DNA of 64,000 nt from Methylorubrum populi (GCF_002355515.1 NZ_AP014809.1:712001-776000); one strand, 5' to 3'. Shown: positions 1 to 8,039, counted from the first letter of the stretch. Program-made: numbers and translations. The notes: generated from the letters alone by a model not told the origin.

Positions 1-515
1 AGGTCGAAGGAGGCCTCGACCTCCAGTTCGAGCACGAGGCAGCCCGCCGGCTCGAAATCGAGGGCGGGCACCGCCGGCACCGCCTCCGGGTCGGAGGGTC
101 CGAGATGCGGGTTGACCCAGAGGAAGCCCGCGCTCTCGACGATGGGGAAGCGCTGGACCGCAATGCGCGAGAAGTCGGAGGCGTCGTGCTCGGAGAGCGT
201 CGGCACATCGCGGCAGCGTCCGTCGGTGCCGAAGCGCCAGCCGTGGAATGGGCACATCAGCGTGTCGCCGTCGAACTTGCCCTTGGATAGGGCCATGCCG
301 CGATGGGGACAGCGGTCGCGCAGGGCGAACAGGGCGCCGTCCTTGCCCCGGCCGAGCACCACCTGCTCGCCGTTGAGCGCGACAGCCCGCATCTTGCCGC
401 CGGCAACCGCGGAGGCTTGCCCGGCGCAGTACCACGCGTTCGGCAGCGGCTCGCGCATGGCGCGCGGATCGAGGGCGTCGTCGGTGGAAACGCGCGGGGC
501 GGCGGCGGAGGACAT
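1..515 (-). CDS. Rieske [2Fe-2S] oxygenase, alpha-subunit type (partial, 3' end beyond window)
   Basis: This is the N-terminal 171 residues of a Rieske-type oxygenase, read leftward and cut by the window edge. The Rieske cluster ligands are visible as CPHRG (C69, H71) and, 17 residues on, CPFHGW (C88, H91). The N-terminus, with REPLPNAWYC near residue 21, is typical of ring-hydroxylating or demethylating oxygenases (vanillate O-demethylase or pheophorbide oxygenase type). Substrate cannot be told, because the catalytic mononuclear-iron domain lies outside the window. Start chosen at the ATG at 515, the first one before the conserved region. No reductase partner is visible. Confidence 0.85.
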   Translation of the reverse strand, partial: MSSAAAPRVSTDDALDPRAMREPLPNAWYCAGQASAVAGGKMRAVALNGEQVVLGRGKDGALFALRDRCPHRGMALSKGKFDGDTLMCPFHGWRFGTDGRCRDVPTLSEHDASDFSRIAVQRFPIVESAGFLWVNPHLGPSDPEAVPAVPALDFEPAGCLVLELEVEASFD

Positions 516-703
516 AGACTCGAAAAGCCCGATGCTGACGGGCGCCCTCTTTAGGCCTCCCGTCGCCGGTCGGCCAGCAGGGCGGCCATCCGGGTCATCG
601 GGGCCGCATTGTGCACCGCGGCGAGACAACGCACCGGATCGGCCGCGAGGGGTCTTTCGCGCGGCGGAATTCCTCCCTACCTTGGGGCTCATCCGCAACG
701 AAC

Positions 704-720
704 GAAAGGAGGTGATCCAG
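704..720 (+). promoter_or_regulatory. 17-nt extended Shine-Dalgarno, complementary to the 16S rRNA 3' tail
   Basis: The bases GAAAGGAGGTGATCCAG are the exact reverse complement of the usual alphaproteobacterial 16S rRNA 3' end (CTGGATCACCTCCTTTC). A normal Shine-Dalgarno pairs over 4-6 bases. The AGGAGG core (707-712) ends 7 bases before the GTG at 720, an ideal spacing for the small reading frame that follows. Confidence 0.8.
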
Positions 721-788
721 TGTCTCATTGTCATCAGCCGTCGCCGACGACCAAGGCCTGGACCGTTACCTCCGGCGTGTGCGCCTAA
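720..788 (+). CDS. 22-residue peptide with exceptionally strong ribosome-binding site
   Basis: A short reading frame GTG...TAA encodes (M)SHCHQPSPTTKAWTVTSGVCA in pieces: a His/Cys cluster SHCHQP, a Pro/Thr linker and the tail WTVTSGVCA. It is preceded by the 17-base 16S-tail complement with 7-base spacing, and followed within 55 bases by a perfect hairpin. It therefore looks like its own short transcription unit of roughly 200 nt. I do not recognise the family. The two cysteines and two histidines could bind metal, or the peptide may matter less than the act of translation, as in a leader peptide or ribosome sink. No gene follows closely downstream on this strand. Confidence 0.6.
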   Translation: MSHCHQPSPTTKAWTVTSGVCA

Positions 789-840
789 CGCATTCGCGGG
801 ATCACGACAGGTTTCGTCGGACTGACCGGTTCGACAATGG

Positions 841-868
841 AAGGGCCGCCCCCATCGGGGCGGCCCTT
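841..868 (+). terminator. Hairpin terminator after the 22-codon frame
   Basis: The arms AAGGGCCGCCCC (841-852) and GGGGCGGCCCTT (857-868) are perfectly complementary around a 4-base loop. The trailing sequence is CGCATG, not a T-run, but the stem is very stable. It could also serve as a bidirectional block. Confidence 0.65.
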
Positions 869-895
869 CGCATGTTCGGGATGTCGACGGCAGCA

Positions 896-953
896 GCCTA
901 GCGCATCGTGCCGGATATCGGATCCGGCACGATGCGCTAGGCTTTTGTTTTTG
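896..953 (+). terminator. Strong intrinsic terminator, 21-bp perfect stem plus T-tract
   Basis: Arms of 21 bases at 896-916 and 922-942 are perfect reverse complements with a 5-base loop (ATCGG), followed by TTTTGTTTTTG. The central GCGCATCGT/ACGATGCGC resembles the ends of the dispersed repeat family seen elsewhere in the window. It separates the small plus-strand unit from the convergent gene at 1000-1506. Confidence 0.75.
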
Positions 954-1002
954 CCTCATCTTTTCCCGAAAGCTGCAAACCACCTTTCGGGATGTTGCTC
1001 TA
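954..1002 (-). repeat. Dispersed GCATCGT-CCCGAAAG repeat, copy 1
   Basis: Read on the minus strand this contains CCCGAAAG...CTTTCGGGAAAAGATG, an inverted repeat (965-972 with 984-991) matching the pattern of the copies near 24.8 and 52.2 kb. Its edge supplies the TAG stop of the neighbouring minus-strand gene. Confidence 0.6.
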
Positions 1003-1506
1003 GCGCGGCTGGGCCTGGAACAACGGCGCGGCCAGGGCCTCGCAGCGGGCGCGCCAAAGATCGCGCTCGGCCCGCAGATCCTCCATCTTGCCGACTTCCT
1101 CGGCGATGTGGGCGCGCAGCTCGCGGATCTCCTGGGCCAGGATGACCTGAAGCTCGTCGCGGCGCTCGGCCTCCAGCCGGAGCCGGGCCTTCAGCATCAT
1201 GTTCTCGGCCATGATCTCGGCAACGTCCTCGTCGGCGGATTCGGCCGGCTTCGCGGCGGCGGAGACGAGGCGGGGCGACCAAGTGGTGCCGCGCGATTCG
1301 GTGTCCGGCTCGGCGGGAACGGCTTCGACCTCAGGGATCTCGACGGATTTGGCCTCGGACATCGTCGCGCGCATGGTGGCAAGCCAGTCTCGCAGCGGCG
1401 CGCTGCTGATCGGAGACCGGGGACCGGACTCGGAAGATGGGGCCTGTCGCGCGGGTTCCGACATCGGGTCGTCCTCGGGCACCCTCAGCGGTGCGTCTTC
1501 GCTCAT
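1000..1506 (-). CDS. Hypothetical protein with C-terminal coiled coil
   Basis: A 168-residue acidic protein I do not recognise. Residues 1-90 are Pro/Ser/Glu-rich and probably disordered. Residues 92-160 form a long heptad-like helix rich in Glu, Arg, Leu and Ala (LEAERRDELQ, MEDLRAERDL), likely a coiled coil. There is no signal peptide or membrane segment, so it is cytoplasmic. The TAG stop lies in a dispersed repeat. It is convergent with the small unit at 720-942 and divergent from the ffh cluster. A scaffold or partner-binding role is possible but not shown. Confidence 0.65.
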   Translation of the reverse strand: MSEDAPLRVPEDDPMSEPARQAPSSESGPRSPISSAPLRDWLATMRATMSEAKSVEIPEVEAVPAEPDTESRGTTWSPRLVSAAAKPAESADEDVAEIMAENMMLKARLRLEAERRDELQVILAQEIRELRAHIAEEVGKMEDLRAERDLWRARCEALAAPLFQAQPR

Positions 1507-1635
1507 CAGAGCTCAACATGCTTAACGAAGGGTAAAGTTCGACCCTCCGCTTCCCGCCGTTTCGGGTGCGATCACGGGTCGATCCGCGTGCGGCCATCGG
1601 CTTCCGGATCGAGAAGGGCTCGGGCCCGGTCGGGA

Positions 1636-1664
1636 TTGACTTGGCGCGGTCCAGGGCCTATCCG
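1636..1664 (+). promoter_or_regulatory. Candidate sigma-70-type promoter for the TRASH protein / ffh cluster
   Basis: TTGACT (1636-1641), a 17-base spacer and TATCCG (1659-1664) give a good housekeeping promoter pattern about 145 bases upstream of the gene at 1810. This fits the roughly 300-base gene-free stretch 1507-1809. Confidence 0.4.
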
Positions 1665-1679
1665 CCCGGCTTCCATTTC

Positions 1680-1693
1680 GACGTTCGAACGTC
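1680..1693. promoter_or_regulatory. Perfect 14-bp palindrome GACGTTCGAACGTC
   Basis: A perfect palindrome 16 bases downstream of the candidate -10 element, in the leader of the gene at 1810. It could be a dimeric repressor operator; no matching regulator is identified. Confidence 0.35.
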
Positions 1694-1809
1694 ACGATGA
1701 GCCGCCGACCGGCCCGAGAGGCCGGAGGTCAACGTCCGACAGCGCGTCTGCGCCCTCGGGCGCCCTTGTCGTTGCCGGACTTTCGCCGAAGCGTCAAACG
1801 AGCCCTGCC

Positions 1810-2031
1810 ATGGCGCCCGCGAACGAGACCACCCTTCGCATCGAGGATGCGGTCAACGATTTCTGCCCGTGGTCGGGCAAGCCGATCGTGCCCGAGGCGC
1901 TGACCCTCTACAACGGCGCGGTGGTCGGCTTCTGCAATGCGGAGTGCCGGGACAAGTTCGCCCGCGCGGTGGCGGCCTTCGAGGACGCGCTGCGCGCCCG
2001 CCGCGTGGCCAATGCCGGCCTTCACCAGTAA
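1810..2031 (+). CDS. Small TRASH/YHS-like cysteine protein
   Basis: A 73-residue protein with the pattern FCPWSGKPI (C about residue 19) and, some 23 residues later, GFCNAECRDKF, followed by a basic helix. The spaced cysteines and the Phe-Cys-Asn-x-x-Cys turn resemble TRASH/YHS domains, which bind metal or act as small metallochaperone-like modules. The start is the ATG at 1810, because the conserved region begins soon after; the reading frame stays open far upstream only by chance. It ends 16 bases before ffh and is probably co-transcribed. Function unknown. Confidence 0.7.
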   Translation: MAPANETTLRIEDAVNDFCPWSGKPIVPEALTLYNGAVVGFCNAECRDKFARAVAAFEDALRARRVANAGLHQ

Positions 2032-2047
2032 GGACCTCTGAACCCGC

Positions 2048-3610
2048 ATGTTCGAAGGCCTTTCCGATCGCCTTTCCGGCATCCTCTCCGGGCTGACGCG
2101 CCGCGGCGCGCTGACGGAAGCCGACGTCACCGCCGCCATGCGCGAGGTGCGCCGCGCCCTGCTGGAGGCAGACGTCGCCCTCGAAGTGGTGCGCTCGTTC
2201 ACCGACAAGGTGCGCGAGAAGGCGGTGGGCGCCGTCGTGCTCAAGTCGGTGACGCCCGGCCAGATGGTCGTGAAGATCGTCAACGACGAGCTCATCGCGA
2301 TGCTCGGCACCGATGCCAGCGTCGTCGACCTCAACGCCCCCGCCCCCGTCGCCATCCTGATGGTCGGCCTCCAGGGCTCGGGCAAGACCACCACCACCGC
2401 CAAGATCGCGCGCCGGCTGAACCAGCGCGAGAAGCGCCGGGTTCTGCTCGCCTCCCTCGACACCCGTCGCCCCGCGGCGATGGAGCAGCTCGCGGTGCTC
2501 GCCAAGCAGGTCGAGGTCGAGAGCCTGCCGATCGTCGCCGGCCAGTCGGCGGTGCAGATCGCCCGGCGCGCCATGGAGGCCGCCCGGCTCGGCGGCTTCG
2601 ACGTGGTAATGCTCGACACCGCCGGCCGCACCACGGTCGACGAGGGCCTGATGGCTGAGGCCGCCGAGGTGAAGGCGGCGACCAACCCGCACGAAGTGCT
2701 GCTGGTGGCCGACGCGCTCACCGGCCAGGACGCGGTCAACACGGCGCGGGCCTTCGACCAGCGGCTCGGCGTCACCGGCATCGTGCTCACCCGCATGGAC
2801 GGCGATTCCCGCGGCGGCGCGGCGCTCTCCATGCGCGCCGTCACGGGCAAGCCGATCAAGCTCGTCGGCGTCGGCGAGAAGGTCGATGCGCTCGAAGAGT
2901 TCCACCCGCAGCGGGTGGCCAACCGCATCCTCGGCATGGGCGACATCGTCTCGCTCGTGGAGAAGGCGGCCGAGACCATCGACCACGAACAGGCCCTGCG
3001 CACCGCCGAGAAGATGCGGAAGGGCAAGTTCGACCTCGAAGACCTGTCGATGCAGCTCGCCCAGATGGAGAAGATGGGCGGCATCGGCGGGCTGATGGGG
3101 ATGCTGCCCGGCATGGGGCAGATCAAGAAGCAGGTCGAGGGCGCCAATCTCGACGAGAAGATGTTCAAGCGCCAGCGCGCCATCATCTCCTCGATGACGG
3201 CGCAGGAGCGCAAGAACCCCGACATCCTCAAGAACAGCCGCAAGAAGCGCATCGCGGCGGGCGCCGGCGTGAAGGTCGAGGAGATCAACAAGCTCCTCAA
3301 GATGCACCGGACCATGGCCGACATGATGAAGGCGATGGGATCGGGCAAGCGCGGCGGCATCGGCCAGGCGCTGGGCAGCATGTTCGGGCTCGGCGGCGGC
3401 ATGCCGGGCGGCCTTCCCGGCGGCATGAAGCTGCCCCCGGGCATGCCCGAGCCGACGCCGGAGCAGATCGCCGAGATCGAGCGGCAGTTCGGCGGCAAGC
3501 TTCCGCCGATGCCGGCGGGCATGGGCGGCGGAAAGATGCCGGGCCTTCCGGGCCTGGGCGGACCGAAGCTGCCGGGGCTGGGCGGCTTCCTGCCGGGTAA
3601 GAAGAAATGA
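2048..3610 (+). CDS. ffh: Signal recognition particle GTPase Ffh (SRP54)
   Basis: The protein subunit of SRP binds signal sequences of nascent inner-membrane proteins and, with 4.5S RNA and FtsY, delivers ribosomes to the translocon. The 520-residue sequence has the helical N domain (1-95), the G domain with G1 GLQGSGKTT (107-115), DTAGR (190-194) and TRMD (248-251), and the Met-rich M domain from about 325. It ends in a long Gly/Met/Pro tail and KKK, longer than the 453-residue E. coli protein. The next gene starts inside its stop (4-base overlap), so the two are translationally coupled. Confidence 0.98.
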   Translation: MFEGLSDRLSGILSGLTRRGALTEADVTAAMREVRRALLEADVALEVVRSFTDKVREKAVGAVVLKSVTPGQMVVKIVNDELIAMLGTDASVVDLNAPAPVAILMVGLQGSGKTTTTAKIARRLNQREKRRVLLASLDTRRPAAMEQLAVLAKQVEVESLPIVAGQSAVQIARRAMEAARLGGFDVVMLDTAGRTTVDEGLMAEAAEVKAATNPHEVLLVADALTGQDAVNTARAFDQRLGVTGIVLTRMDGDSRGGAALSMRAVTGKPIKLVGVGEKVDALEEFHPQRVANRILGMGDIVSLVEKAAETIDHEQALRTAEKMRKGKFDLEDLSMQLAQMEKMGGIGGLMGMLPGMGQIKKQVEGANLDEKMFKRQRAIISSMTAQERKNPDILKNSRKKRIAAGAGVKVEEINKLLKMHRTMADMMKAMGSGKRGGIGQALGSMFGLGGGMPGGLPGGMKLPPGMPEPTPEQIAEIERQFGGKLPPMPAGMGGGKMPGLPGLGGPKLPGLGGFLPGKKK

Positions 3611-3954
3611 CGATCTTGTCCGCGCAAGGAATCGATCCCGAGCTGGCAAGCCTGCGCGAGAGCATCGACAACTTCGATGCCGCGCTCATCCATCTGCTCG
3701 CCGAGCGCTTCCGCTGCACCCAGCGGGTCGGCGAGCTGAAGGCCCGCAAGGGCCTGCCTCCCTCGGATCCGGACCGGGAGGCGCGTCAGGTCAAGCGCCT
3801 GAGGAATCTCGCGGTCGAAGCCAAGCTCGACCCCGATTTCGCCGAGAAGTTCCTGGCCTTCGTGGTCAAGGAAGTCATTCGGCACCACCGGACGATCGCC
3901 GAAAGCGTCGATCACAACACTCCGCACAAACACGACACCGAAAGGAACGACTGA
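3607..3954 (+). CDS. Chorismate mutase, AroQ class
   Basis: It converts chorismate to prephenate, the branch point to phenylalanine and tyrosine. The 115-residue all-helical protein has the AroQ pattern: [20 protein letters not shown] (helix 1), the basic LKARKGLP segment, then [10 protein letters not shown] and a C-terminal helix. The length is usual for a free-standing AroQ domain, with no regulatory ACT domain. ATG overlaps the ffh stop (ATGA), and its own TGA overlaps the rpsP ATG (TGATG), so it is locked into the translation operon. Confidence 0.9.
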   Translation: MTILSAQGIDPELASLRESIDNFDAALIHLLAERFRCTQRVGELKARKGLPPSDPDREARQVKRLRNLAVEAKLDPDFAEKFLAFVVKEVIRHHRTIAESVDHNTPHKHDTERND

Positions 3955-4316
3955 TGTCCCTCAAGATCCGTCTCACCCGCGGCGGCGCCAAGAAGCGCCC
4001 CTACTACCGCATCGTCGTCGCCGACGCCCGCGCCCCGCGCGACGGCCGCTTCATCGACAAGGTCGGCGCCTACGACCCGATGAAGGCCAAGGACGATCCG
4101 GCCCGCATCGTCCTCGACAACGAGAAGATCCAGTCCTGGCTCGCCAAGGGCGCGCAGCCGACCGACCGCGTCCTGCGCTTCCTCGACGCCGCCGGCCTCG
4201 CCAAGCGCCCGGCCCGCAACAACCCGCAGAAGGCGGAGCCGGGCGAGAAGTCCAAGGAGCGCGCCGCCAAGCGCGCCGAGAAGGCCGCCGCCCCGGCCGA
4301 AGACGCCGCGGCCTGA
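3954..4316 (+). CDS. rpsP: 30S ribosomal protein S16
   Basis: S16 is a small-subunit assembly protein. The N-terminus [20 protein letters not shown] and the [12 protein letters not shown] segment are the family signature. At 120 residues it is longer than the usual 80-90. The extra C-terminal 35 or so residues are Lys/Ala/Glu-rich ([14 protein letters not shown]), a common alphaproteobacterial extension. It shares its first bases with the stop of the chorismate mutase gene. A GC-rich hairpin follows at 4328-4349. Confidence 0.98.
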   Translation: MSLKIRLTRGGAKKRPYYRIVVADARAPRDGRFIDKVGAYDPMKAKDDPARIVLDNEKIQSWLAKGAQPTDRVLRFLDAAGLAKRPARNNPQKAEPGEKSKERAAKRAEKAAAPAEDAAA

Positions 4317-4327
4317 GCCGATCGCCT

Positions 4328-4353
4328 CCCTCCCCCTCGCGGGGGAGGGTTTA
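4328..4353 (+). terminator. GC-rich hairpin after rpsP
   Basis: CCCTCCCCC (4328-4336) pairs with GGGGGAGGG (4341-4349) around TCGC, followed by TTTAGG. It may terminate or attenuate transcription between rpsP and rimM. The rest of the gap to 4466 is GC-rich intergenic sequence with no gene seen. Confidence 0.5.
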
Positions 4354-4466
4354 GGGGCGGGGGTCGCGCAACGGGCACCGTTGCGCCTCTGCCAGCATCA
4401 CCCCCCGCCCCTCGCTCCTTTCCTGTTTGAGGAAGGGACGAACGCGCCGTCATCGAGGCACCTTGC

Positions 4467-5141
4467 ATGGCCCGCCGCCCCGGATCCTCATCGCGTGGAC
4501 CTGCGCGGTCCGCCGAACGCCTCGCTCCGGAGGCCGTCACCTCGGCCCGCAAGCCGCAAGGCGCCAAATCCGTCCCGCCCGCCTCGCCCGATCCGGGCCT
4601 CGTCCTGCTCGGTGAATTCGGCCGGCCGCACGGCCTGCACGGCGAAGTGCGCCTGAAATCCTACACCGGCGAACCCCTGGCGATTGCGGGCTACGGTCCC
4701 CTGCGCGCTTCCGACGGCCGCACCCTCGAACTCAAGGACGCCCGGCCCGCCCCCGGCGGATCGCCCGACCTGCTGATCGTGCGGGTGCAGGGCGTCGATG
4801 ACCGCAGCGGCGCCGAGGCCCTCAACCGCGTCACTCTCGCCATCGCCCGCGAACGCCTCGGGCAGGCCGAGGACGAGGACGAGTTCTTCCTCACCGACCT
4901 GATCGGGCTCACGGTCGAGGACGGCAACGGGACGGCGATCGGCACCATCGTGGCGGTGCCGAACTACGGCGGCGGCGACCTGCTCGAGATCCGTCCGGCG
5001 GCCGGCGGCCCGACCGCGCTGCTACCCTTTACAAAGGCCTTCGTGCCGAGCCTCGACATCGCCGGCGGAAAGGTCGTCGCGGACCCGCCGGAGGACCTGT
5101 TCGCCCCGCCGGGGCCGAAGCCCGCCGACGATCCGGGCTGA
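4467..5141 (+). CDS. rimM: Ribosome maturation factor RimM
   Basis: RimM binds S19 during maturation of the 30S head. The core begins near residue 44 with [20 protein letters not shown] (RimM N-terminal beta-barrel). The PRC-barrel domain follows ([12 protein letters not shown], then GGGDLLEI and [10 protein letters not shown]). The first 40 or so residues are Arg/Pro/Ser-rich and not conserved. The ATG at 4467 is the only upstream ATG that fits, but a later alternative start (GTG or TTG) is possible. Order rpsP-rimM is the classical arrangement; trmD, normally next, is displaced by about 2 kb. Confidence 0.93.
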   Translation: MARRPGSSSRGPARSAERLAPEAVTSARKPQGAKSVPPASPDPGLVLLGEFGRPHGLHGEVRLKSYTGEPLAIAGYGPLRASDGRTLELKDARPAPGGSPDLLIVRVQGVDDRSGAEALNRVTLAIARERLGQAEDEDEFFLTDLIGLTVEDGNGTAIGTIVAVPNYGGGDLLEIRPAAGGPTALLPFTKAFVPSLDIAGGKVVADPPEDLFAPPGPKPADDPG

Positions 5142-5148
5142 TCATCGA

Positions 5149-5988
5149 TCAGCGTGTGCCCGCTTCCATCGCGGCGCGGGCGAGGCGGATCGGCTCGGGC
5201 GACAGCGCCAGGGGACCGTCGAACGGGCGCTCGTGCAGGGCGATCACGCCGAGGGTCGTCACCATCGCGGCCGAGAACAGGAACAGCGTCGTGGCCTGCG
5301 CGAGCGGGCGCTCGCAATGGACGAGGGCGATCGCCGTCAGCGTCAGGGTGGCAAGGACGAGGAGCGTCAGCCACTTGCTCTCATCGCTGCGGGCGGCGCT
5401 CAGCGCGAGGCGTTCGCTGCGGGCCGAGCGCAGTTGCATCACCGCTTCGAGCAGGGCCGCATGGGTGGCCTCCCCCGCCTCCGCGGCGGTGCGCGGGTCG
5501 GCCGCCGTCTGGAGCAGACGCCCGAGCGCCTGGCCCGCCGATTGCGCCGAGGCGCCGGTCGCGGCCATGGAGGGCCACTCCTCCTTCACCACCGCCTCGA
5601 GATAGGCGAACAGCGAGGTGCGCAGGCCGCTCATGTCGGGCGCCGAGGCGATGCTGAGATCGTAGACCGCCAGCGCGTGCGAGCGCTCCGCCTGCAGCAC
5701 GCGGCTCGCCTGCCGCTGGCGCTCCCAGGCATCGTTGGCGACGAAGCCGGTCAGCAGCGCGAGAAGAACCGCGACGACGCCGATATAGGGCGGCACGATT
5801 CCGGTCGCGAGGAGGCGCATCCCGCCCCGCGTCCAAGGCAGATTGGTGAGCAGGCTCAGGACGAGGCAGACCGCGAGGAAGACACCCGCCAGCAGGGTGA
5901 ACATCAGCCAGACGGGTTGGTCGAGCCAGAGGCCGAGAATCATCGCGGGATCGATCGAAGGGACGGGGCCCGCCAGCGTGACCGCCAA
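5149..5988 (-). CDS. DUF4239 (bestrophin-like) membrane protein
   Basis: A 279-residue inner-membrane protein with two N-terminal transmembrane helices (about 27-50 and 62-85), a long soluble helical middle with VANDAWERQRQASRVLQAER, and two C-terminal helices (about 205-225 and 233-252). This 2+2 layout and the NDAWER-like segment fit DUF4239, sometimes called bestrophin-like; no activity is established. The start may be the later Met 16 (MILGLWLDQP). It converges on rimM with only 7 bases between the stops. Confidence 0.75.
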   Translation of the reverse strand: MAVTLAGPVPSIDPAMILGLWLDQPVWLMFTLLAGVFLAVCLVLSLLTNLPWTRGGMRLLATGIVPPYIGVVAVLLALLTGFVANDAWERQRQASRVLQAERSHALAVYDLSIASAPDMSGLRTSLFAYLEAVVKEEWPSMAATGASAQSAGQALGRLLQTAADPRTAAEAGEATHAALLEAVMQLRSARSERLALSAARSDESKWLTLLVLATLTLTAIALVHCERPLAQATTLFLFSAAMVTTLGVIALHERPFDGPLALSPEPIRLARAAMEAGTR

Positions 5989-6011
5989 ACCCTCCGATTC
6001 GGTAAAGGCGG

Positions 6012-6764
6012 TCAGCGCGTCTCCCGCGTCGCCGCATCCCGGCAGGGCCGGATCGCCTCCGGCTCCGGCCGCCGCTCCGGCGCCGGGGCTTCGAACACCG
6101 CGAGATAGCCGACCCCGCCCTTCAGCCGCGTCATCGACACCTCGCGAAAACCGACCGCGGCGAGTTCGCAGCGCAGGAGCTTGGGCGGCGTGCCGTGGCG
6201 CGAGGGGATCGCGTCGGCATCGACGATGCCGACCCGTCCGCCGGGCCTCATCGCCGCGGCGAGGTTCCAGAGCAGGCCGAAGGGCTGGGCGATCTCGTGG
6301 TACATGTGGACCAGCACCGCCGCATCGACCGAGCCCGGCGGCAGCCGAGGGTCATGCGGCTCGCCGCGCACCACGGTGACGTTCGACAGGCCCCATTCGG
6401 CAACACGGCGCTCGAGATCGGCGAGATAAGCCGGCGTGATATCCTGCGCCAGGACGCGGCCCTGCGGACCGACGCGCGGGCTCAGGCGGAACACGTAGTA
6501 GCCGTTGCCGGCGCCGATATCGGCCACCGTCTCGCCGGGCGCGATGCGCATCAGGCGCGCGACCTGCCCGACCTCGTCGGCCCCGTCGCGCTCCCGCTCG
6601 TTCGCCCATTGCGGAGCGACGATCTCGGCCACCGGCCGGTCGGGCTTGGCAAAGCGTTCGGACGGTACGCCGGGCGGCGCGAGCGGCTCGGCCGCGGAGG
6701 CCGGCAGGGTCAACGAGAGGAGAATGGCGAAGAAGCGGATCATGCCCCGGATAAGTCCCGGCAT
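6012..6764 (-). CDS. Exported class I SAM-dependent methyltransferase
   Basis: A 250-residue Rossmann methyltransferase with motif I VADIGAGNGYYVFRL (about 80-95), acidic loop AQDITP, and LVHMYHEI, the motif IV area. The unusual feature is the N-terminus: MIRFFAILLSLTLPASA looks like a cleavable signal peptide with an AXA site, predicting a periplasmic enzyme. Start is either residue 1 (6764) or Met 8 (6743); the latter gives the cleaner signal. It lies 23 bases downstream-adjacent to the DUF4239 gene on the same strand, suggesting co-transcription. Substrate unknown. Confidence 0.85.
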   Translation of the reverse strand: MPGLIRGMIRFFAILLSLTLPASAAEPLAPPGVPSERFAKPDRPVAEIVAPQWANERERDGADEVGQVARLMRIAPGETVADIGAGNGYYVFRLSPRVGPQGRVLAQDITPAYLADLERRVAEWGLSNVTVVRGEPHDPRLPPGSVDAAVLVHMYHEIAQPFGLLWNLAAAMRPGGRVGIVDADAIPSRHGTPPKLLRCELAAVGFREVSMTRLKGGVGYLAVFEAPAPERRPEPEAIRPCRDAATRETR

Positions 6765-6869
6765 GGACGAACGTGCCCGCCCCGCGCGTCTCGGCCGCGC
6801 TGCGAACCATCGGGCGTGCGCCCCGTTCGCAAGGAAGTGGCTCCAACCGAAACCCGAGCGAGAGACGCC

Positions 6870-7166
6870 ATGCGCCGCCCGATCCTCCTCCTCGCCTTCC
6901 TCGCACTGCCGGCCTCCCCGGCGTCAGCGCAGGGCTTCCCCGGTGCAACGGTGGGCATCCCCCTGGGACGGCCGGATCCGTTCGGCGCCACGATGCCCCA
7001 CTCGGCCGAGCCGATGGCTCAGCCGATGACGGAGCCCTTCGCCGCTCCACCGGCCGGTCGGCAGAGAATAGGGCACGGTCGCCGGCTGCGCCCCTCGTCC
7101 CGGCCGCACCTCGACCACCGCCACCGAGCGGAACCGAGGCAGCGTCCTCCACTCGCCCGGCGCTGA
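6870..7166 (+). CDS. Small secreted hypothetical protein, possibly frameshifted
   Basis: The first 20 residues, MRRPILLLAFLALPASPASA, form a convincing signal peptide; a short Pro/Met-rich mature part follows (GIPLGRPDPFGATM, PMAQPMTEPF). After about residue 65 codon use changes to AGA, ATA and AGG, and the adjacent frame becomes Pro/Ala-rich and more host-like. The original gene may therefore be frameshifted near 7060-7070. Not recognised. Confidence 0.45.
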   Translation: MRRPILLLAFLALPASPASAQGFPGATVGIPLGRPDPFGATMPHSAEPMAQPMTEPFAAPPAGRQRIGHGRRLRPSSRPHLDHRHRAEPRQRPPLARR

Positions 7167-7218
7167 CGGGCCGGTGCGCCCTCATTGACCGGTCCGGCCC
7201 ACGTCGCCATCAAGCGGC

Positions 7219-7941
7219 ATGAGCGAGCCCGTCGATCCTGCCACGTCCGCCCCCTGGCGGGTCACTGTCCTGACCCTCTACCCGGAGATGTTCCCCGGCC
7301 CGCTGGGTCATTCCCTGTCCGGGGACGCGCTCGCCCGCGGAGCGTGGAGCCTAGAGCCGCGGCAGATCCGCGAGCACGGGCTCGGCCGCCACCGCAACGT
7401 GGACGACACGCCCGCCGGCGGCGGGGCCGGAATGGTTCTGCGCTGCGACGTGCTCGGAGCCGCCATCGACGCCGCGGCTGCCCCGGACGACGCCCGCCCG
7501 CGCCTGCTCATGTCCCCGCGCGGAAAACCGCTGACGCAGGCGCGGGTGCGGGCCCTGGCCGGGGGGCCCGGCGCGATCATCGTCTGCGGGCGCTTCGAGG
7601 GGGTGGACGAGCGGGTGATCGAGGCGCGCAACCTCGAAGAGGTCTCCATCGGCGACTACGTGCTCTCCGGCGGAGAGATCGCCGCCCTCGTGCTGATCGA
7701 TGCCTGCGTGCGCCTGCTGCCCGGCGTGATGGGCAAGCACGCCTCCGGGGTGGAGGAGAGCTTCGAGGGCGGCCTGCTCGAATACCCGCACTACACCCGG
7801 CCCCGGGAATGGGAGGGGCGGACGATTCCCGACGTGCTGATGGGCGGCAACCACGCGGCCATCGCCCGCTGGCGGGCCGAGCGCAGCCGCGCGCTGACGC
7901 GGGCGCGCCGTCCCGACCTGCTGCAGAGCGACGAACCTTAG
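7219..7941 (+). CDS. trmD: tRNA (guanine-37-N1)-methyltransferase TrmD
   Basis: It methylates G37 next to the anticodon, preventing +1 frameshifting. The 240-residue SPOUT protein shows the family blocks TLYPEMFPG, the [14 protein letters not shown] stretch, the trefoil-knot region [14 protein letters not shown] and [10 protein letters not shown], and YPHYTRP. It would normally follow rimM directly and precede rplS. Here it lies 2 kb from rimM, and the next gene is serC; rplS is not in the window. Confidence 0.97.
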   Translation: MSEPVDPATSAPWRVTVLTLYPEMFPGPLGHSLSGDALARGAWSLEPRQIREHGLGRHRNVDDTPAGGGAGMVLRCDVLGAAIDAAAAPDDARPRLLMSPRGKPLTQARVRALAGGPGAIIVCGRFEGVDERVIEARNLEEVSIGDYVLSGGEIAALVLIDACVRLLPGVMGKHASGVEESFEGGLLEYPHYTRPREWEGRTIPDVLMGGNHAAIARWRAERSRALTRARRPDLLQSDEP

Positions 7942-8039
7942 ATCGATTTTCTCCGTCGCTGTTCTTCCGAGAACTGAACTATCGTTCTGTTGCCTGCAGC
8001 ACACGCGGATCTGAATCCTTGAAAACGCCGCTTGCATCG

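Noticed and set aside
1729..3933. 734-codon open frame antisense to ffh
   Set aside because: It mirrors ffh and chorismate mutase; the product is Ser/Arg/Pro-rich without known motifs.
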